From Rostratula benghalensis (taxonomy: Eukaryota > Chordata > Aves > Charadriiformes > Rostratulidae), in assembly GCA_013399305.1 (NCBI GenBank), contig VXAI01000116.1, positions 1,929,077-1,993,076 of the forward strand: DNA of 64,000 nt, given 5' to 3'. The notes beneath the pieces are model-generated. The model was not told the origin of the DNA. It searched no databases and was given only the letters and a program-made list of their open reading frames with translations. Below, in pieces: positions 22,601 through 37,365 of this stretch. Position 1 is the stretch's first letter. The number at the start of each line of letters is the position of its first letter. The position numbers and the translations under genes were made by a program.

Positions 22601-25600
22601 AAGCTAGTTTATACATGTCAAGACAGAGATAATGGGACACATTTATTTCTCATTTTGTCTGAGTATGTTTCTGTGTATGGATTTCTGAGGTTGTTCTGGC
22701 CATTGCTTTACTTTGTGAGTAAAAGGATTTGCTTGACAATGCTATCCTTGTTATTAGAGCTTGCAGTCTGATGGACAGAAAACTACTATTTCACCTTTTA
22801 GAGCCAGTTGACTTACTGGAGTAAATGCACTTCAGCCAATAAGTCATTGTGGGGTTTTTCTCTTCTTACTTGACATTGTTGGCTCTTTGGAACTATCTTT
22901 CTTTCTACCCTGCAATGTAATTAGTAAAAAGCAGTCGGAAGTTACTGATAGCATTTGATGCTGTCAGTCTTCTAAGAAAGAGCACAGTGAGGGAAGCTAG
23001 CTTCTGTGTTGATGTGTACGTGCTCTCCTGACTGCACAGATGTAGAAGCAGCCACGTTGCCAGATGCTGATTCTCAAACCAGGATTGCTTCACATTCAGT
23101 CTCTATTTCTTCGTTAGTTTCCTTTGGCTGCGTGAGCATCAGGTAAATTGTTAAGCATAAAGAAGTGGTGGAAGAAATGCTGTCTTTTCAATGCATACAA
23201 TCTCATAAATCATGTGTATGATAACTTCATATTCATCTCAGGAGAAGTTCCTCTGGCTTCTGTCTGCAATAAACACTGTATTGAGACAGCAGAACCACTG
23301 GTGCTCAGTGATTGCCAGGATTGTGCTTCAAGCAAGTTCTGCCAAGGACTATTGGTCCTTCCAGAGGACATAAATATCCTTCCTCCCCTCACATGTTGGG
23401 TGATAAACTTGACAAGAGCACTGACAGTGTCTCCTGACAGGAGACCTTTGCAGTTCCAATATAGAAAATCTACAAAATCTGGCCTGAAGCTAGTGCTCAA
23501 TTTCAGCTGCAATCTTCCAACAACTCTTTGTTAAAGGGATGGAGGATCTATAACAGGCTCTGATCCCTGGCTGTGAGCTGAACTGTCTTGCATTTTGGGG
23601 GCAATGTTAATATAAATATTGTCACACAGTAAGATTAGGAAATTATCTTCTCTATTTACTATAATATTTTCTTGAGTCACGGAGTAGCAGCTAACAGCCA
23701 GTGCTAATGGTAGCCGTAATGAAGATTGATAATGAAGACTGCATAACTTGGAATTAATGTTTTGTTTTCTTTGCAGAAACTGTATTAATGCTTGTATCTG
23801 GAGAAACTGTTCTGTTATTCCTTCAAAGTGGGCCACAATTAGCATTGCCTATGACTGAAGAAGGTAGAACAGAGTTGTTCTGGCTATAGTGGAATGGAAA
23901 AAAAAAATGACTATGTCTGGCTACAAAAAGAAGCCACAATAAAAAAAGGAATGACTATGTGCAGAGACTATTCCCTCGTCTCTTGCACCTTCCATCAAGT
24001 ACATAGGCTTAATTATGTAGCTGTAGGATAATGGGTGGATTTGGCACTGCTGGAGTTGAGGTTGTACAGGGTGATTCAGTGTGCCTTCAACACTTACACT
24101 GTCTAAATGGGATGGATGGAGAAGGGAAATAAATTCACAGGGGAGTAGAAAGTGAGCAAGATAGATTAGTGATGTGCCTGAAATTCTGTGAGTTTGAGGG
24201 GAGAATTTGTGTTGGTGAGGCACTGTGCGTGCTTGAGACACAGATCACTAAATAAGTCTGGTAGTCTCACCCGATACAAATCCCTGTGCTTACCAAAGTC
24301 AGGGGTGTTGGACTTCTCATTTAGATATTAACTATGAAACTTGCTCTATTAATAGCATAATGATACTGAGCACAGGGGTCTTGCAGCCACAGGTTGGAAT
24401 GAATTAATTCAAGTAAGGTTAAGACTGTTTCTTAACAAGCTGGTAGTAATGAAGTGTCCTGCTAGTCGACTACTCTTCTGTTTATCCAAATGTTACTCTA
24501 ATGTTTTCTCAATTTGAGTGCATGAAAGTTGAGTAGGGTCTGTCTCTGCCCCTTAAAACTGCTACAAATCTGTGAGACTATACATGATGGATCTAAATAT
24601 ACATTTAGGTAAAATATATAACACAGCTGCTAGGCAATTTGTTTTCACCAGTGGAAAGACTATATTTCAAGACAGTGGTGAAATGTCAAGTGAATTATGG
24701 GGTTTGTCCTCTTACTTGTGAAAATAAATTGTGTATTCTATAATCTGAACCAGACTAGTTTTTAATTATGTGTTGTTTTCCTCTGATTTACAAGGCAGGT
24801 TATCTAGAGGACAAAACGCTAGCAGATTTACTGTAGTCAGTCTGGAATGACATAAAAGGGAAAACATTAGACCAAGTATTTAATTTTTTTAAAACTACCA
24901 TGGGTTTTCACTAGACTTTCTTTCATCTTTTGCCTACAACATTAACTTTGGTGGATTAGTATTAGCTTCTCATTTCTATTTTATGTTTTGACTATTATCA
25001 ACCCTGTAGATTCTGCATATAGCTTACATCCTTACGTTTCTGGAGAAATACATGTAACTTGTGTCTATGAAGTGCCCTTAGGTAATTGAGGGCTCTTTCT
25101 TGTGGAGCTCTGAGATTGGAAAGTAAGGTTGAGGCACTTGGTGGTTCAGTGAAATGTGGGCATCTGTGTGCTCGGTCAGTGGTCCTCAGTCTGTGGCTGT
25201 TTGCCCTTTGTCTGGGACCCTGGGCAAGATTTAAAGTTAAAGCCAGAACAGACACAGCTGCTGCTGCTGCTGCTGCTAGGGGCTGGACTGACTGGGAGAC
25301 CAAAGAGTGGAAATGTTGGTAGTCCTTAATTTCTTGGTACTGCTGCCCAGAAACAAGCGAAGACCAGGACTCACAGTCTGTGCTTTCAAAGACCCCTTTC
25401 ACCTTAAGTCTAATTTTCCACTGATGGTTTGTGAGAAGTAAGGCTGTCCAATCTGGAGAAGTGGTGGAATGCATCCTCCCTTTGAGCCACTGCTGGCATG
25501 CCTGTCTGCAGCCACCTGGGTGCAAGTTAGCTTGTTGAGGTTAGATCCTTGGCAGTTTGTGTATGGTTAGAGAAAGGCATCTGGGATGCAAAAACAGCCA

Positions 25601-28600
25601 GGACAAAATGGCATCTGGTTAACTGGAGCCTTGCAGACCTCTTGTAACAGCTCTGGTTAACAGCACGCAATGGAAGATTATATCTTGGCACGCTTATTAT
25701 ACTCCCTCACTGCTGATAGCAACACTGATGTCTAATATTCCTAAACATGTGATGGTCCAGCCAAACCCCAGTGAGATTTTACTTTCTTGCTCTGGTCTCA
25801 TGCTTGTATTTTGTGTTTAAATCAAATAGCAAATGTTTCTGCAGAGAGATGAGTTTTGAGTCAGACAAACATTTCTTATTAATGGATTGGGTACTTGTAG
25901 TAATCCAACATAACAGCTGCCTTTGACTTTTTCCTGCATGAACGCTGAGAGGTGCTATGGGTAGACCTCCCATGTTACAGTAAAGTGTCAGCCTCTAGAA
26001 TGGCCAGCTGAAATGGTTAGTTTGTATTGGTAAAGATGAGATCTGAGAAAGCTGAATACAAGGACCATGTGTTAACATGGCAATCTGCACGTGATTAGTC
26101 TAGTAGAATTGATAAAATTCGTGATATACTGAGGCTGCAAAACTGTCATTAGACCAAAATCTCTGTGCAAAGTACCTAGTGTAAAATAACCCAACAGCAA
26201 CATGAGGCTATTTGCCATTGTCTTTGGAAAGTATTTGAAGGCAGATGATATATATAAAAGCTGTTATGTGAAAATAAGGATATGCTAACCTTTAGTAGAA
26301 ATTATTTTAGAAAAAATGTCACATCAATAATTTGGCAGCAGGAGTTCAAAAGGGTCAGTGCAGGCAGGCCAACTGGCAAAAGTTAGTGAGTGCTGATACC
26401 GTGCTGGAAGAATGACTACTGTTTTAATATCTACTGATGCTCTAGCCTGACCCTGATTCCCTCCAGGATAGTAAGTTCTTTTAGCCTATTTGATGCCTTA
26501 GGTAACTCAGCTGTAAAATGGACATATGGGCATTCAGCTTTTGTACTGGAAAGTGATTTCTTGACATGTGGTCAAGTGCTGCAAAGCAGGCTGGTATTTG
26601 TCAGTGAGCACTGAAATTGGATTTGTTCACTTGGATTTGTAATACTGGTTACTTAAGTTAGATTTCGAGTTGCTTTGATGTTATTCTTATACCAGTATAA
26701 AATTTATGAAAAGGCAACAAATCTTCCTGAAGAATTATGTAAGTAGAAAGCCAATTATTCAGTAGCAGAAGTCTGTTCTCTGTGTAAGTGTTCCCAGGGT
26801 GCCCATTACCAGTTGTTTGCAATAGAGGATAGAGCAGCATCTGCCTTGCACGTACCCATGACTGTGGTTTCTAAATTAAGTTGGGGAAGAAAATTTGGCC
26901 CTACTCCACAAATATCCTTTTTCATTTCTACAGTCAAATCTCCCTGTTTTAATAAACTCCATAACCATCAAATCTGGTTGGAACTCTTCATTCACCAGCT
27001 TTGCTTAACAGTAAGTGCTGAATATACATACTGACCCTGCTGTAAATATTGCCAGAGCCTGCTTCGACCAGCCCAAAGCAAAGGTCGTGCTTTTTTTCAT
27101 TTACTTATCATGCAGTTAGCATGCACCAGCAAGGTTGTGGAGAGCCAGATTAATTACTTGACTATGTATTGGAAGCCAGGGAGTGTCTGTCTCAAAGCAA
27201 ATCCTTCAAAGAGCTATAGCTGCACTTCATTATTTTTAACAATAAGTTTTATACTTGCCACTTAAGTATACCAAATTTACAGACAGGCTTCAGTGAGTTG
27301 GCATATGGCAGTACCACTGAGTGTAGCACAACATGGATCATCTGCTTTATCTGTAGGTCTGTCAAGAGGTGTTTTAAATTCTTTGTATTAGTATGAAGTT
27401 ATTGCATATACAGCTTTAGCGAGTGTGCAGGGGTTTTTTGTATTTTTTTTCTCTTGCAAAACATCTATTGGGAAAAATAAAAAATGTGCCTGCTGAGAAA
27501 CATCTTTTAGCATCAAGAAGTAGTGCTGTCTTCACTGCCTCTTAGTGTCAGGGTAGCTTCATATAATTTTTTTTGCTGTTGTGGTGGATATTTGCTGCTA
27601 GAGCCATGTGACTAACTGCTGTTCACCAAACAGTGGGCAGATACAGAAGAAATGGTTGAACTTCTCAGAAAAGGAGGATATAGCAACGGGATAGCTAATT
27701 AAAGAGATGATTTTGTCAAGTGAAATAGAGGGCCAAGGAAAGGGACTGAAAGCTCAAGTGTAAAGAAGTGGTTATAGGAAACAAGAGGAGATAAATGCAG
27801 CCTCATGATGTGTTTGCCTTTTGCCTGGTGACTAAAAAATTAGCTGCAGTTGTCTGTGTAATACTACCCTGGCTGTGGTCTGACAATCACCATTTATTCC
27901 CAGGCAATCTATTTCTCTCATGGAATTTGGTCTCCTGAAGTAAATCTGAGAGAATAGTTATATAAATATATCTGTCTACATCATGAATTTATTTTCATGC
28001 TGTAAATAAGTATCTAAGGCAAACTGGTAGACAGTGTATAAATACAACAGTTGAACAGGAAGAAGTAGAAAGTCACTCTGCAGAGGGCCCCATATTGTAA
28101 AGAAGCAGCTAATTTTAGACTTGTATCCACTTTGGCAGTACATACAGGGTTGTAATTTGCACTTCCTTTTTTTGCTTCACAAGACTGTGCCCACGACTTT
28201 TTTCCTGGACATAATTGTATACATTGAATAATAGCATACGGTTTTCACAGCAAATGGCATTACTTGAATGAGATTTCAAGCTTGTTAAACTTCAGGGTCA
28301 GTGAAGCTTCTCTGGGTCACAGCAGAATCAGCTGCTCCACAATACAGAACTCGGGTTTGCTCTTTGCTTGAGACTAAATACGAGGGAGTAAATCTTCAAG
28401 GAGTGAAAAGGCGAGCGCAAAGAGTCTTTCTGTGCTCCTGGAGATACTTTGTGTGTTGCTGGCACACGAGAGGTCTGTTCAGTTTCTTCTAGATTTGAAA
28501 TCAAGGAATACATAAATTGGGGGAAACGGAAATATTTTACCTGCTCATCAAGATCTGTATTTCAAACATGTATATTCAAGCGTGGCATTTAAATTCTGTG

Positions 28601-29719
28601 TTTTGTGGTCATGGTTTCAGTGACCAAGATATTTAATACTCGTTAGTGTTAAATTTACACAGCCATATATGAAACTTGGGTATAAACTTGGAGAAAAGAA
28701 AGCAGATAATCTCTACTTAGCTGCATGAAAAAAAAAAAATTCTATTTTCAATACTCATAGTGTACTACATAGTATATTTCTAATTACATGTTGTTAGGTT
28801 GTTGGATGCGTGGCTGTTCCTTTGATCCCTTTATAGATGAGTGAGTTGTATGCTACCAAAGACATCTATTATCCTTTATCTGATAGAATAACTAAATAAA
28901 ATATCAAAAAGCTGTATTACAAAAATAGATAGCTTCACAGGCTGGTTGCTCCATGTTCTGGTTTACTTGAACACTGTTGGATAATAACAGTGTAGTGTTA
29001 CTTGTGGTTTATCTCAACAGGATTGTCAGGGTTTCCCAGCAATTGCTTCTAGCTGTTTCAAAGATAAGTGTGAGGAAGCCTTGCAGAGAATGGCTGGATG
29101 CAGCTACATAAACTCTTCAGACCTTATGTGATAACTAATAATGTGAAAATGTGAACAGTGCTGCTTTGAGGATGTGTAACAAGCATTTGGGGGATGGTGC
29201 CACATGACAGCTATACTGAGGTCAGTATATGGAAAAAATTAATTATCTCACATAAAATTAATAATAACATACTAATAATAGCAGTGTCAGAAAAAATAGT
29301 TGTAGCATTTCATATTAGTGAGATTTCCCGACTACTTGGTAATGCATGGTACAGTAACGCAATCAATTTTCTCATTTGCTGTTACATTATCTGGGGTAGA
29401 AAAGGTATTTTGTTGCTTTTTGTAAATAATACCTTCATATCAAAAGCAATTGGGTGGGTGGATGCTTCCGTGAAGCCCTGGTCCCGATTCCTGATAGATG
29501 GCAACCAGGCCATGGGTGCTACCAGAAGGGAAATTAAGTGGCAACAAGCACCACTCATACAGACAGGCACAGCATCTTTAGAAACTGCTGTGGGGAGTCC
29601 CAAGGATTGTGCACTCTCACTGTTTCTCATGGTCTTTGTTATTTAGGAGTTTAAGTCCTGAAGTCCTGAGTTAACTGCTGCTGGGAACCCTGGAGGCAGG
29701 GAGGTGTAGCAAAGCATTA
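19670..29719. other. Intergenic A/T-rich DNA, 10 kb
   Basis: No gene or known repeat family can be supported. There is a (CTG)6 microsatellite at 25,258-25,275. The longest unexplained open frame in the window lies here (minus strand 24,998-25,525, 175 codons), but it has no recognisable domain, and its alanine run is just the microsatellite read on the other strand. A 150-codon + strand frame at 29,194-29,646 is equally unrecognisable. Confidence 0.55.
25258..25275. repeat. (CTG)6 microsatellite
   Basis: Six uninterrupted CTG units in non-coding DNA. Confidence 0.9.
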
Positions 29720-29972
29720 GTGGTCAGACACTGGAATAGGCTGCCCAGGGAGGTCATTGTGTCGCCATCCCTGAATGTGTTTAAGAGTTGTTTAGATGCG
29801 GTGTTGGGAGATAGGGTGTAGGGGAGGAATTGGTAGAGTAGGGCTGATGGTTGGACTCCATGATCCCAAGGGTCTCTTCCAACCTGAATGATTCTATGAT
29901 CTGCTCCATTATGGTTGGACTCGATGATCCCAGGGCTTGACTCCTCCAACCTGAATGATTCTATGATCTGCT
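29720..29972 (+). mobile_element. CR1 LINE 3' end with duplicated tail
   Basis: Plus-strand CR1 3' end: the pol terminus region (GGCTGCCCAGGGAGGTCATT) is followed by the 3' UTR with GGTTGGACTC and ATGATCCCA, and by the tail TGATTCTATGAT. The final block is present twice in tandem, at 29,847-29,905 and 29,911-29,972. The element is strongly 5'-truncated. Confidence 0.9.
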
Positions 29973-32900
29973 GTGTAGTTGAAATAGTAAAGGAAAAAGA
30001 GCTATTTGTGAATTTGCTGCTATAGTGTGTTACTGATTCAGCAGCACTGAGTGCCTCACTGCTGCAGTGACATGACAAAGGTAAGCACATGATACCTCAT
30101 TTACAGGCACACTTTGCTGTAATATCCCCATTTGGCAAATCATCCCAGGTCTTTTAGCCCCTTCAAAAGCTGGACAAGTAATTTTCTGAGCTTGGTGATG
30201 CTCCCAGGAATTTTTCCAGAGCTCTAAAGATTCCAGTAGAAGCTGCTCCTGATCATGTAGAGGAGGCAGAGGAGGCAGAAAGAAGTCCAGCTGATGTTCA
30301 ACAGGCAGGTTTTACCATCCATGTGCTTTATGTTGTATATAACTGTATATTAATGTTCCTGTAAACATTTTGCATCTTAGGCATGTAGTTATTTTAAACT
30401 GATAAACAAGGTACCCATTAATCAAAGGGGGTTTTTGCAAAGGAGCATCCTAGTTTAGTCTTAAGTCAGCAACTTTAAAAAAAAATAATTAGTCCACTTA
30501 ATTGGTATTTTTAGTTTCTGAGAAGTGTTCTAGAATAGAATCAAAATGCTTATAGACCCAATGGCAAATTTCCTTTAAAGGAAAGGCATATTCTGTAAAA
30601 ATGTTTTTCACAATAGGAAAAAAATAATAAAATTCAGAATAAATACATATTACTGATACACTAATAGCTAGGTTTGTACCTTCTGTATGCTCATGTGCTA
30701 AATGACAAATATTTTCTCAAATAATCTCAGCAGTTGAGACTTCATAAAATACCTCCTCTGCAGGCAGTCAAGTTCATAAAGTGTGGTAAGGAGAGAAAGT
30801 TCTTAGTTATATTGAATGAACAACTTTTGATGTCAAACAGGGGTATGGCTAAGAGTGCTTCAGATTATTTTTTTACTGTTTTGTTCTGCTTGACTGAGAT
30901 GTCTGAAGCACAGTTGTGGTTTTCCTACATAAAAATATGCTTTGAGCACTTTTCTAGCAGTGATTTTCTGTGGGATGCTATAGTGTAGCAAAAAGATGCA
31001 CTGGTTTGCAATATCATCTGCAGTTCTAATGCAACTTCAGCTGTAAGCTATGGAGTCGGAACTGTACGTTCCCATGACATTAATGACCACATCCCCGATT
31101 CCAGGAAATACTGATCATTATTCTTCCTTTTTTCTTTACCCAAAAGGCACCCACACAAATATCTGTTCTTCCATTACGTGTCCTAGAACACAAGGTTATT
31201 TCTAGGAGGTTAAAGTGTTTGTAAAGACAGGTATGAATATGTGGATTTTCCATCAGAATGATGTATCTGCTCCCTTTGGTGTGGTCAGGTGTTCTAATTA
31301 ATTTTCATCTCTACAAAGGGAGCTGCTATATCGTGTCATTTTAAAAAGCAGTTGAGGAACAGGAAGTAACATCATAGTGTTTTCATACTGTTTTTTCTAA
31401 TATGAAGTCCAGAGAACGAGACAAAGTTTGGAGAGACAAATCACAACCACTGTGGCTAAACCAGCAGTTTTCTTTTTGACTTTTGTCCTTTAAGTGACAT
31501 CTTCTCTTAGTAACTCCAAGTATGTGGTGAAATAGAATTTACTGTATTCTCGAAACAATAGTTGGGATTTATGTTTTTCAACTATATAAATTATCTCATC
31601 TCAAAAGATTTTTCATATACCATCTACATTATAGGTGTAAGGCTACTTAAGTTAGTTGTGTATTTGTTGTGTTTCTATTGATAAAAACTATTTCTGAGTA
31701 AATCTGTTGTACTCCTTATGACCATGTCAAGTAATGAAAAATTGCACTCTTTACAATGGCACCAGTATGCTTTTCATTCCAACTAATCTCTTGCAAGCCC
31801 ATGACACGCACAGGACTAATATCTAGCAATATTTAGGTAGGCTACAAACCTACAGAGACAGACAAAGATCCCCAAGTCATTATTCAACATATATGACCAA
31901 AGCACAAATTTGACTGTTAATGGAAGATCTTGCAGGCTAAAGCAAGTAACTTGTTGTTTGGGTTTTTTTCCTTCATGGTCCCAGGAGCAAGCTAGACCAC
32001 CTAACATATTTCACCCTCATTTCTTTTTGATATTGGTTAAATTGAACAAATGTAATTGCACCAAAAGTTGTCATCTGGGGGAAAATAATTCAAAAGCAGG
32101 GAAACAGTTAAATTTGTGTCAGGTTTCGTTCTATTAGTAAGATTGTTTATCGTTGCATAGCTTTGAGCTTCACTTGATTCATGCAGGCTCAATGCAGCAA
32201 ATGTAAGTTAGCTGAGGATTAGCACTTTGATCTATCAGTGCCATGTAACAGCAATTGCCCTGTGTTGACAAATACTTGATAATAATAATTGACAATACTT
32301 GATAGAGTGCTCTAGCATGTCTTTAATATAGCAAAGCTGGAGAAGTTGAAATGCTAGCACCCGTTGTGCTCAAATGACACTTTTTCTACAGGGCTGCATT
32401 GCACTTTGTTAAAACAGACACATATTATCTCATTTTTCATTGCAAGTGACAGGGAGATAATATGCCCAATGATTGCACTCTACTGATTGTGCTGCATGAT
32501 GAACTAAGAAGCTACAGTCATCCTTTTGGTATTGGAATTTTTACTTCAAGCCCCTTAAGAATAGCATCTGTGACTTCAGGCAGGGCAATTAAGACTAAGT
32601 GCCACAGATGGGCTTGGCAATGGAGGAGGTCTGTGGCATGGTGCTAGATCGGTTCATTCCCTTTTTCCTCTATCAGTTTCCATCTATGGAGGCACTTGGC
32701 TGCTAGGCCATTGCCACTGATGTACAATCCTAGTGAAGGAAAACAAGGATTTTGGTGCATAACAGTTGGCCACGAGACAGCATGGTGTAATGCCATAGGT
32801 GCCTCTTCAGTGGCTGGACTTGATGTTTCTGTCCTCAGACATGGAAATTATGCAGTAATTTAAATGAAGCATCAGTTCAGACTTGGTTTTGTAGCATGAT

Positions 32901-35900
32901 CATGGGTCAGTGGTTGTGCCAGATGAAAAAGTCTGCCTGACTGCTATGGTGAACAAACCTTAAACTCTCTTGCTAATCATCAGCAGGAGGTAATCCTCTC
33001 TTCAATGCCTTCGCTCCCAATTGTGGTTTGGATGCTTCACAGGACTTTGGACAGAAGTCTTGAATAAGGGGTGTGTAGACACAGAGAAAAGTGAATCTAA
33101 AATGTTCTGTGCTAGATCTAGGAGGGAACTGTCAGACACTAGGATGTGAGGAGACTCTTTACCAGCCTTCATAGAAAAAGAAATTGACACATCCTCTGTT
33201 GTCTGGGGCTGAGGTATTTCAGGCATTTATTTCTTCAGACTGAGCTAGGATTTTGTTTACTGCTGCTTTATCTGTTTGACGTCTAAGTATGTTGAATGCT
33301 TTGTGCTTTCTGTATACTCTTCAGATGTCTCCAAGACTCCAACTGAGACAAGTACTTGACCGGAATCATGGGCCAGGAGAAAGTTGTTGGCTTCCAGGTG
33401 GATTGGAAGAAAAGAAAAAAACCCAAGTGAACTTCTGAGGAATGTAGCAGCCAGTAGGCAGGATTACCAAATATATCTTTGCTGCATGTTTACTTCTTGG
33501 TGCCCCACACACTGGTAGCAGTAGAGTGACATTGGTAGTGCAATGCTGGAACTGGTATGCAGAGCCAGCTCAGGTTTTCTGTTCTTGCAAATTTTATTGT
33601 CTCTGTCCCAAGAATGAGTGTGAAGAGAAAAAGGGGAGAGGGCAAGGACCCTGCAGGATGAAGGACAACACACTTCAAATGCTACTTCGTAAACTACAGA
33701 CACCTGATCTGAAATGCCAACAGAAAAAGCTGTTGGTTTCTGGATAACAACTGCTTCACAATTGAAGCTGTAACTGACTTTTCTGTAAAATCCCCTTTAT
33801 CCACCTTACAGAAATTTTCCCAAGAGAAACCACTGTGTTTCAGGTGTGAGCGGTAGATTCTTAGATTTTCTTTCCCCACATCTGACAGTAGTGCAGTTTT
33901 CCAGCCAAAAGGGAGGTTGTGTTGAAGCCATACTGCTAAATACCCTTGCCTGTAATGAACTTCACAGGGAGAAGTTGATCGTGGTTAAGAGTAATGGAGT
34001 AAAAAAAAAAAGAACAGGAGAGATGAGTTCTTAGGTCAGATGCATCACTTCAACAGTTGTCTCTGTGCAGAAGAGATGGAGTGGGTGAGAGCTAAAATTT
34101 GAAGGTGGGACCATCTTTTTTACTTCAGTACAGGTCTAAACTGATTATGAAAACATAGGTGAAGTATCTGTCTGGTCAGTCCAACCTGTGCAGGTAACTT
34201 GAAGGAGTTGGATTGTGAAAAGTGTCACATGGCTTATTGGCATACAGTTCCCCTCAAGTCTTGCTTTTCAAAATTATTAAATTAAGATGCATGCTGCTTT
34301 TAAAGCCAAAGTTTGAAGCTGCAAAATGCCTGGTATTGTTGTTCTGTGATATAGCAAGGAAAAACCTGACACCAGTATGTGTCCATGTGCAGAGAGTGAT
34401 CTGAGACCCTGAGCTTCATCTCTGCAAAACTGATTTGCAAAAGGAAGTCATGTATTTCAGTTACTGACTAGGTCTCAAGGGTATAAGGAATGTCTGACCT
34501 GTAGAGTCGGATGTTGTGTGCAAATTCTTGGTTTCACTAGGAAGTGTTGTTAATGCTGAACACAAGGACTGAGCTTGGGAGAGTGGTGACATTAAGCTGT
34601 GGATTAAATTAGTGCTAAAGCTGTTCATGTAATGAGCAGTCCCCGAGGTTGAGCACAATTTCTCCTGCAGAAGCCATAGAACCTGTGATAATGCCTCAGC
34701 TGAACCATGGTCGGAATGGCTTGCAAAAGGAGAAAGGGTTTTCTATGGGAAAGGCTCATGCCCTGCTCACTGCTGGAGGAAAGTTGGTCAGGTGATTTTT
34801 GCAATTCAAGGTATTTGCAAAGAGAATAGAGGAGAAAAGGAATATATTTGAGAAGGGAACAGTCACACAGTTCATGTTCCTGCTACGACAAGTTTGTATT
34901 GTTCTGTTAATTTAAGTAAATTCTTAACAGGGCTGGGAAAGCAGGCAGGAAAAATTGTTGACACCTAAGGATATTTGCCCAAGATATTTTCCTCAGAGGC
35001 TATATCTTATGATACTGATCCTGATAAAGGAAAATATCTGTGCATTTTTCAAAGTAGGAAATGACCTTGCAGTTAAACCAACTTTGACTCCAGTTACTCA
35101 CTCAGATCTCTGTTGTAAGGCTTAGTATTTTAGAAAGTTGGCTAATCAGCTGTAGTATTTTATGTAAGCTTTTTTGTTTGGCTGTTCCTCTGCTTGGAGA
35201 TGTTATTTTCTCACAAAGTATTGGCCAGAATACACTTCAAGGGCTTCATTGTTCACAATGGAGTTTAATCAGTTTGGAGCAAGATATCTGTGAGACATGC
35301 TTATATCCAACAGGAAAAGTATCATAGAGTGAGTCTTGTGCATACATTCCCAGCAATGCCCTCTGTATGTCAGTTTTGCTGTTGGCATAATTGTGTATGG
35401 GACAGGACTCAGGAGATGTAAATTAATCTGACACACTCTCCTAGGTTAGGAGAGAAATCCATGAAAAGAGAGAATTTACATGAAAATCAAGTGTTTAAAA
35501 GCTAAGGATTTTACTTCCATCATGATCAGGAAAGGGAGATGCTGTGGTGGTCAGTGAATATAAAGCATCACTCTGAGATTATGTGGTCTGGTGATAGTGC
35601 CAGCTCTTCTACTGACTGGCCATGCCACCTAAAGCAAATTGCGTGACAAGCCTGTCACAGTTCTGCTACCTGTAAAATAGAGAGAGTAACTGACTGCCTT
35701 CTCCTAATGCTTTCACATATGTGAGGGAGAACATGGCATAAATACCAGCACAGAAAATATTTCTCTCTTTGGTCTCACAACTGCTGTTGTCACAGTCCTT
35801 AAACACTTGAAAGTTTGCCATCGATTGACATGAGCAGATCTGCACTCAAGGCTTCTGGCCTGTGCAAAGCAGAAGTAAGCACTAAGCCTGTTTTCTTCTG

Positions 35901-37365
35901 GGAAGAAACCTTTCCCCAGGAAAGTACAGCCTTTTCTTTGCAGAAGGCTACATTCATTTGTGGAGACAATGAAAAAAAATTACTTTGCTGTGGTGCTAAA
36001 GCAAATTTCAAATTTCAAACTAACGCCTTTCGTAGTTGGTATCTATTATTAATCTGAGTGGAGCAGTTCTGAAATCAGAGATCTGTTCCAGGAGCACCTG
36101 GCTTCAACTTGAGAAATTTTAAAGGAGAGGAAGAATAAAAAGAGTGGTTTGTACAATATATGGAGCAATGGCATTTTGAGATGCTTCACTGAGATGCACT
36201 TTTGTATCTCGAGGGCAGCCTTTCATGTTACCTCTGGCTGTACTCGCTTAGCTGCAGCCTCTACTCTCCATCTTGTTTGGCTATTCTCTTTGAAAGGATT
36301 TATCTTTTTTTTCCTGTATGAATTGGCTGGAATCCATTTTACAGGGCTTATTGATCATGATGTAGTTTACTTACTTTGGAACAAGCCTCTGATGAGGCAC
36401 GCTCATAAGGTGCTTCCTACAGATTATGGTTTATAGATCATAACTTTCTTTAATCTGTTTCCTTTGTAAACTTGCTGTGGCCAGGTTTTTCCCAGTCTCA
36501 GCTTGCTCCTACACCTCCAGTAAAGTGTGAAGATGCAGTGAACCCCATCCCCATTCAAAGATGAGTAAGGTTTGTTTTAAAAGGAGTAGTGCCAAGTTCG
36601 CCAAGACCTGTGAGTTCTGGAAACTATGCAGAAATGCCTCTTGTCCCTCAGTACTGTGCCAGTCCTGAGCTCATATCAGTTCAAGCATTATTATTTTTTT
36701 CCTTGCTAAAGAACAAGAAAATACAAGTTTCTCCTTATCTGTTGTCTCTTGTTGAATTTTTGAGAGATTTCTCTAGCTTCACAACTAAGAGAAACCTGTT
36801 GTATTTATTGAGGATTTAAAGAAATGTGACATGCAGTGGCAGATCTGAACTTTGGAGTTGTGTAATTTCTTGTTAGAAGGAAAACAGGTTTTGCAGTAAA
36901 TATTAAGAGGCTGATATATCCCAAATCTAAACCTGAGAGCTGCAGTTTGTAACATGCCCTAAGCAGGGCTGCAGCCGGACCTACCTGCCATGGTGGGTGA
37001 TGCTGCCAGGGAGACCGAGTGGAGCGCCCTCCCCATGGGAAGCTGGGTGGGGGGCTGTCAGCAGGACCAAGGGGGCTTCCAGGGATCCCAGGAGTCAGCA
37101 GAAGAGGGTGAGGTTGAGGAGGAGGATCCCTGAGCAAATCAATACATCCCTGCTTCTGGAGTGGCTCAATTTCTGAGCTCTCTACCATTCATGGGTTTGA
37201 AATTTTCAAGGCAATTTCACAGTGTAGAGCTGGAGGTGGTCAAGCAGTGATACCTCAGAGAGAGGCCTCTGGTTGATTTGCTTACAATGAAAATGTATTT
37301 TATATGTACAATGTTGTTGTTGAACTTCTAAAAGAAAATAGAACTAAAGAACATATGTGTATGAG
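29973..37365. other. Intergenic A/T-rich DNA with one GC-rich patch
   Basis: No gene or repeat family recognised. A local GC-rich stretch lies at about 36,955-37,135 and is described in the findings. The rest holds only short open frames without domains. Confidence 0.5.

Noticed and set aside
24998..25525. Minus-strand open frame of 175 codons
   Set aside because: Its alanine run is the CTG microsatellite, no domain is recognisable, and there is no promoter or splice context. Chance openness is more likely.
29194..29646. Plus-strand open frame of 150 codons
   Set aside because: No recognisable family, A/T-driven composition in the first half, no upstream CpG island or supporting exons.
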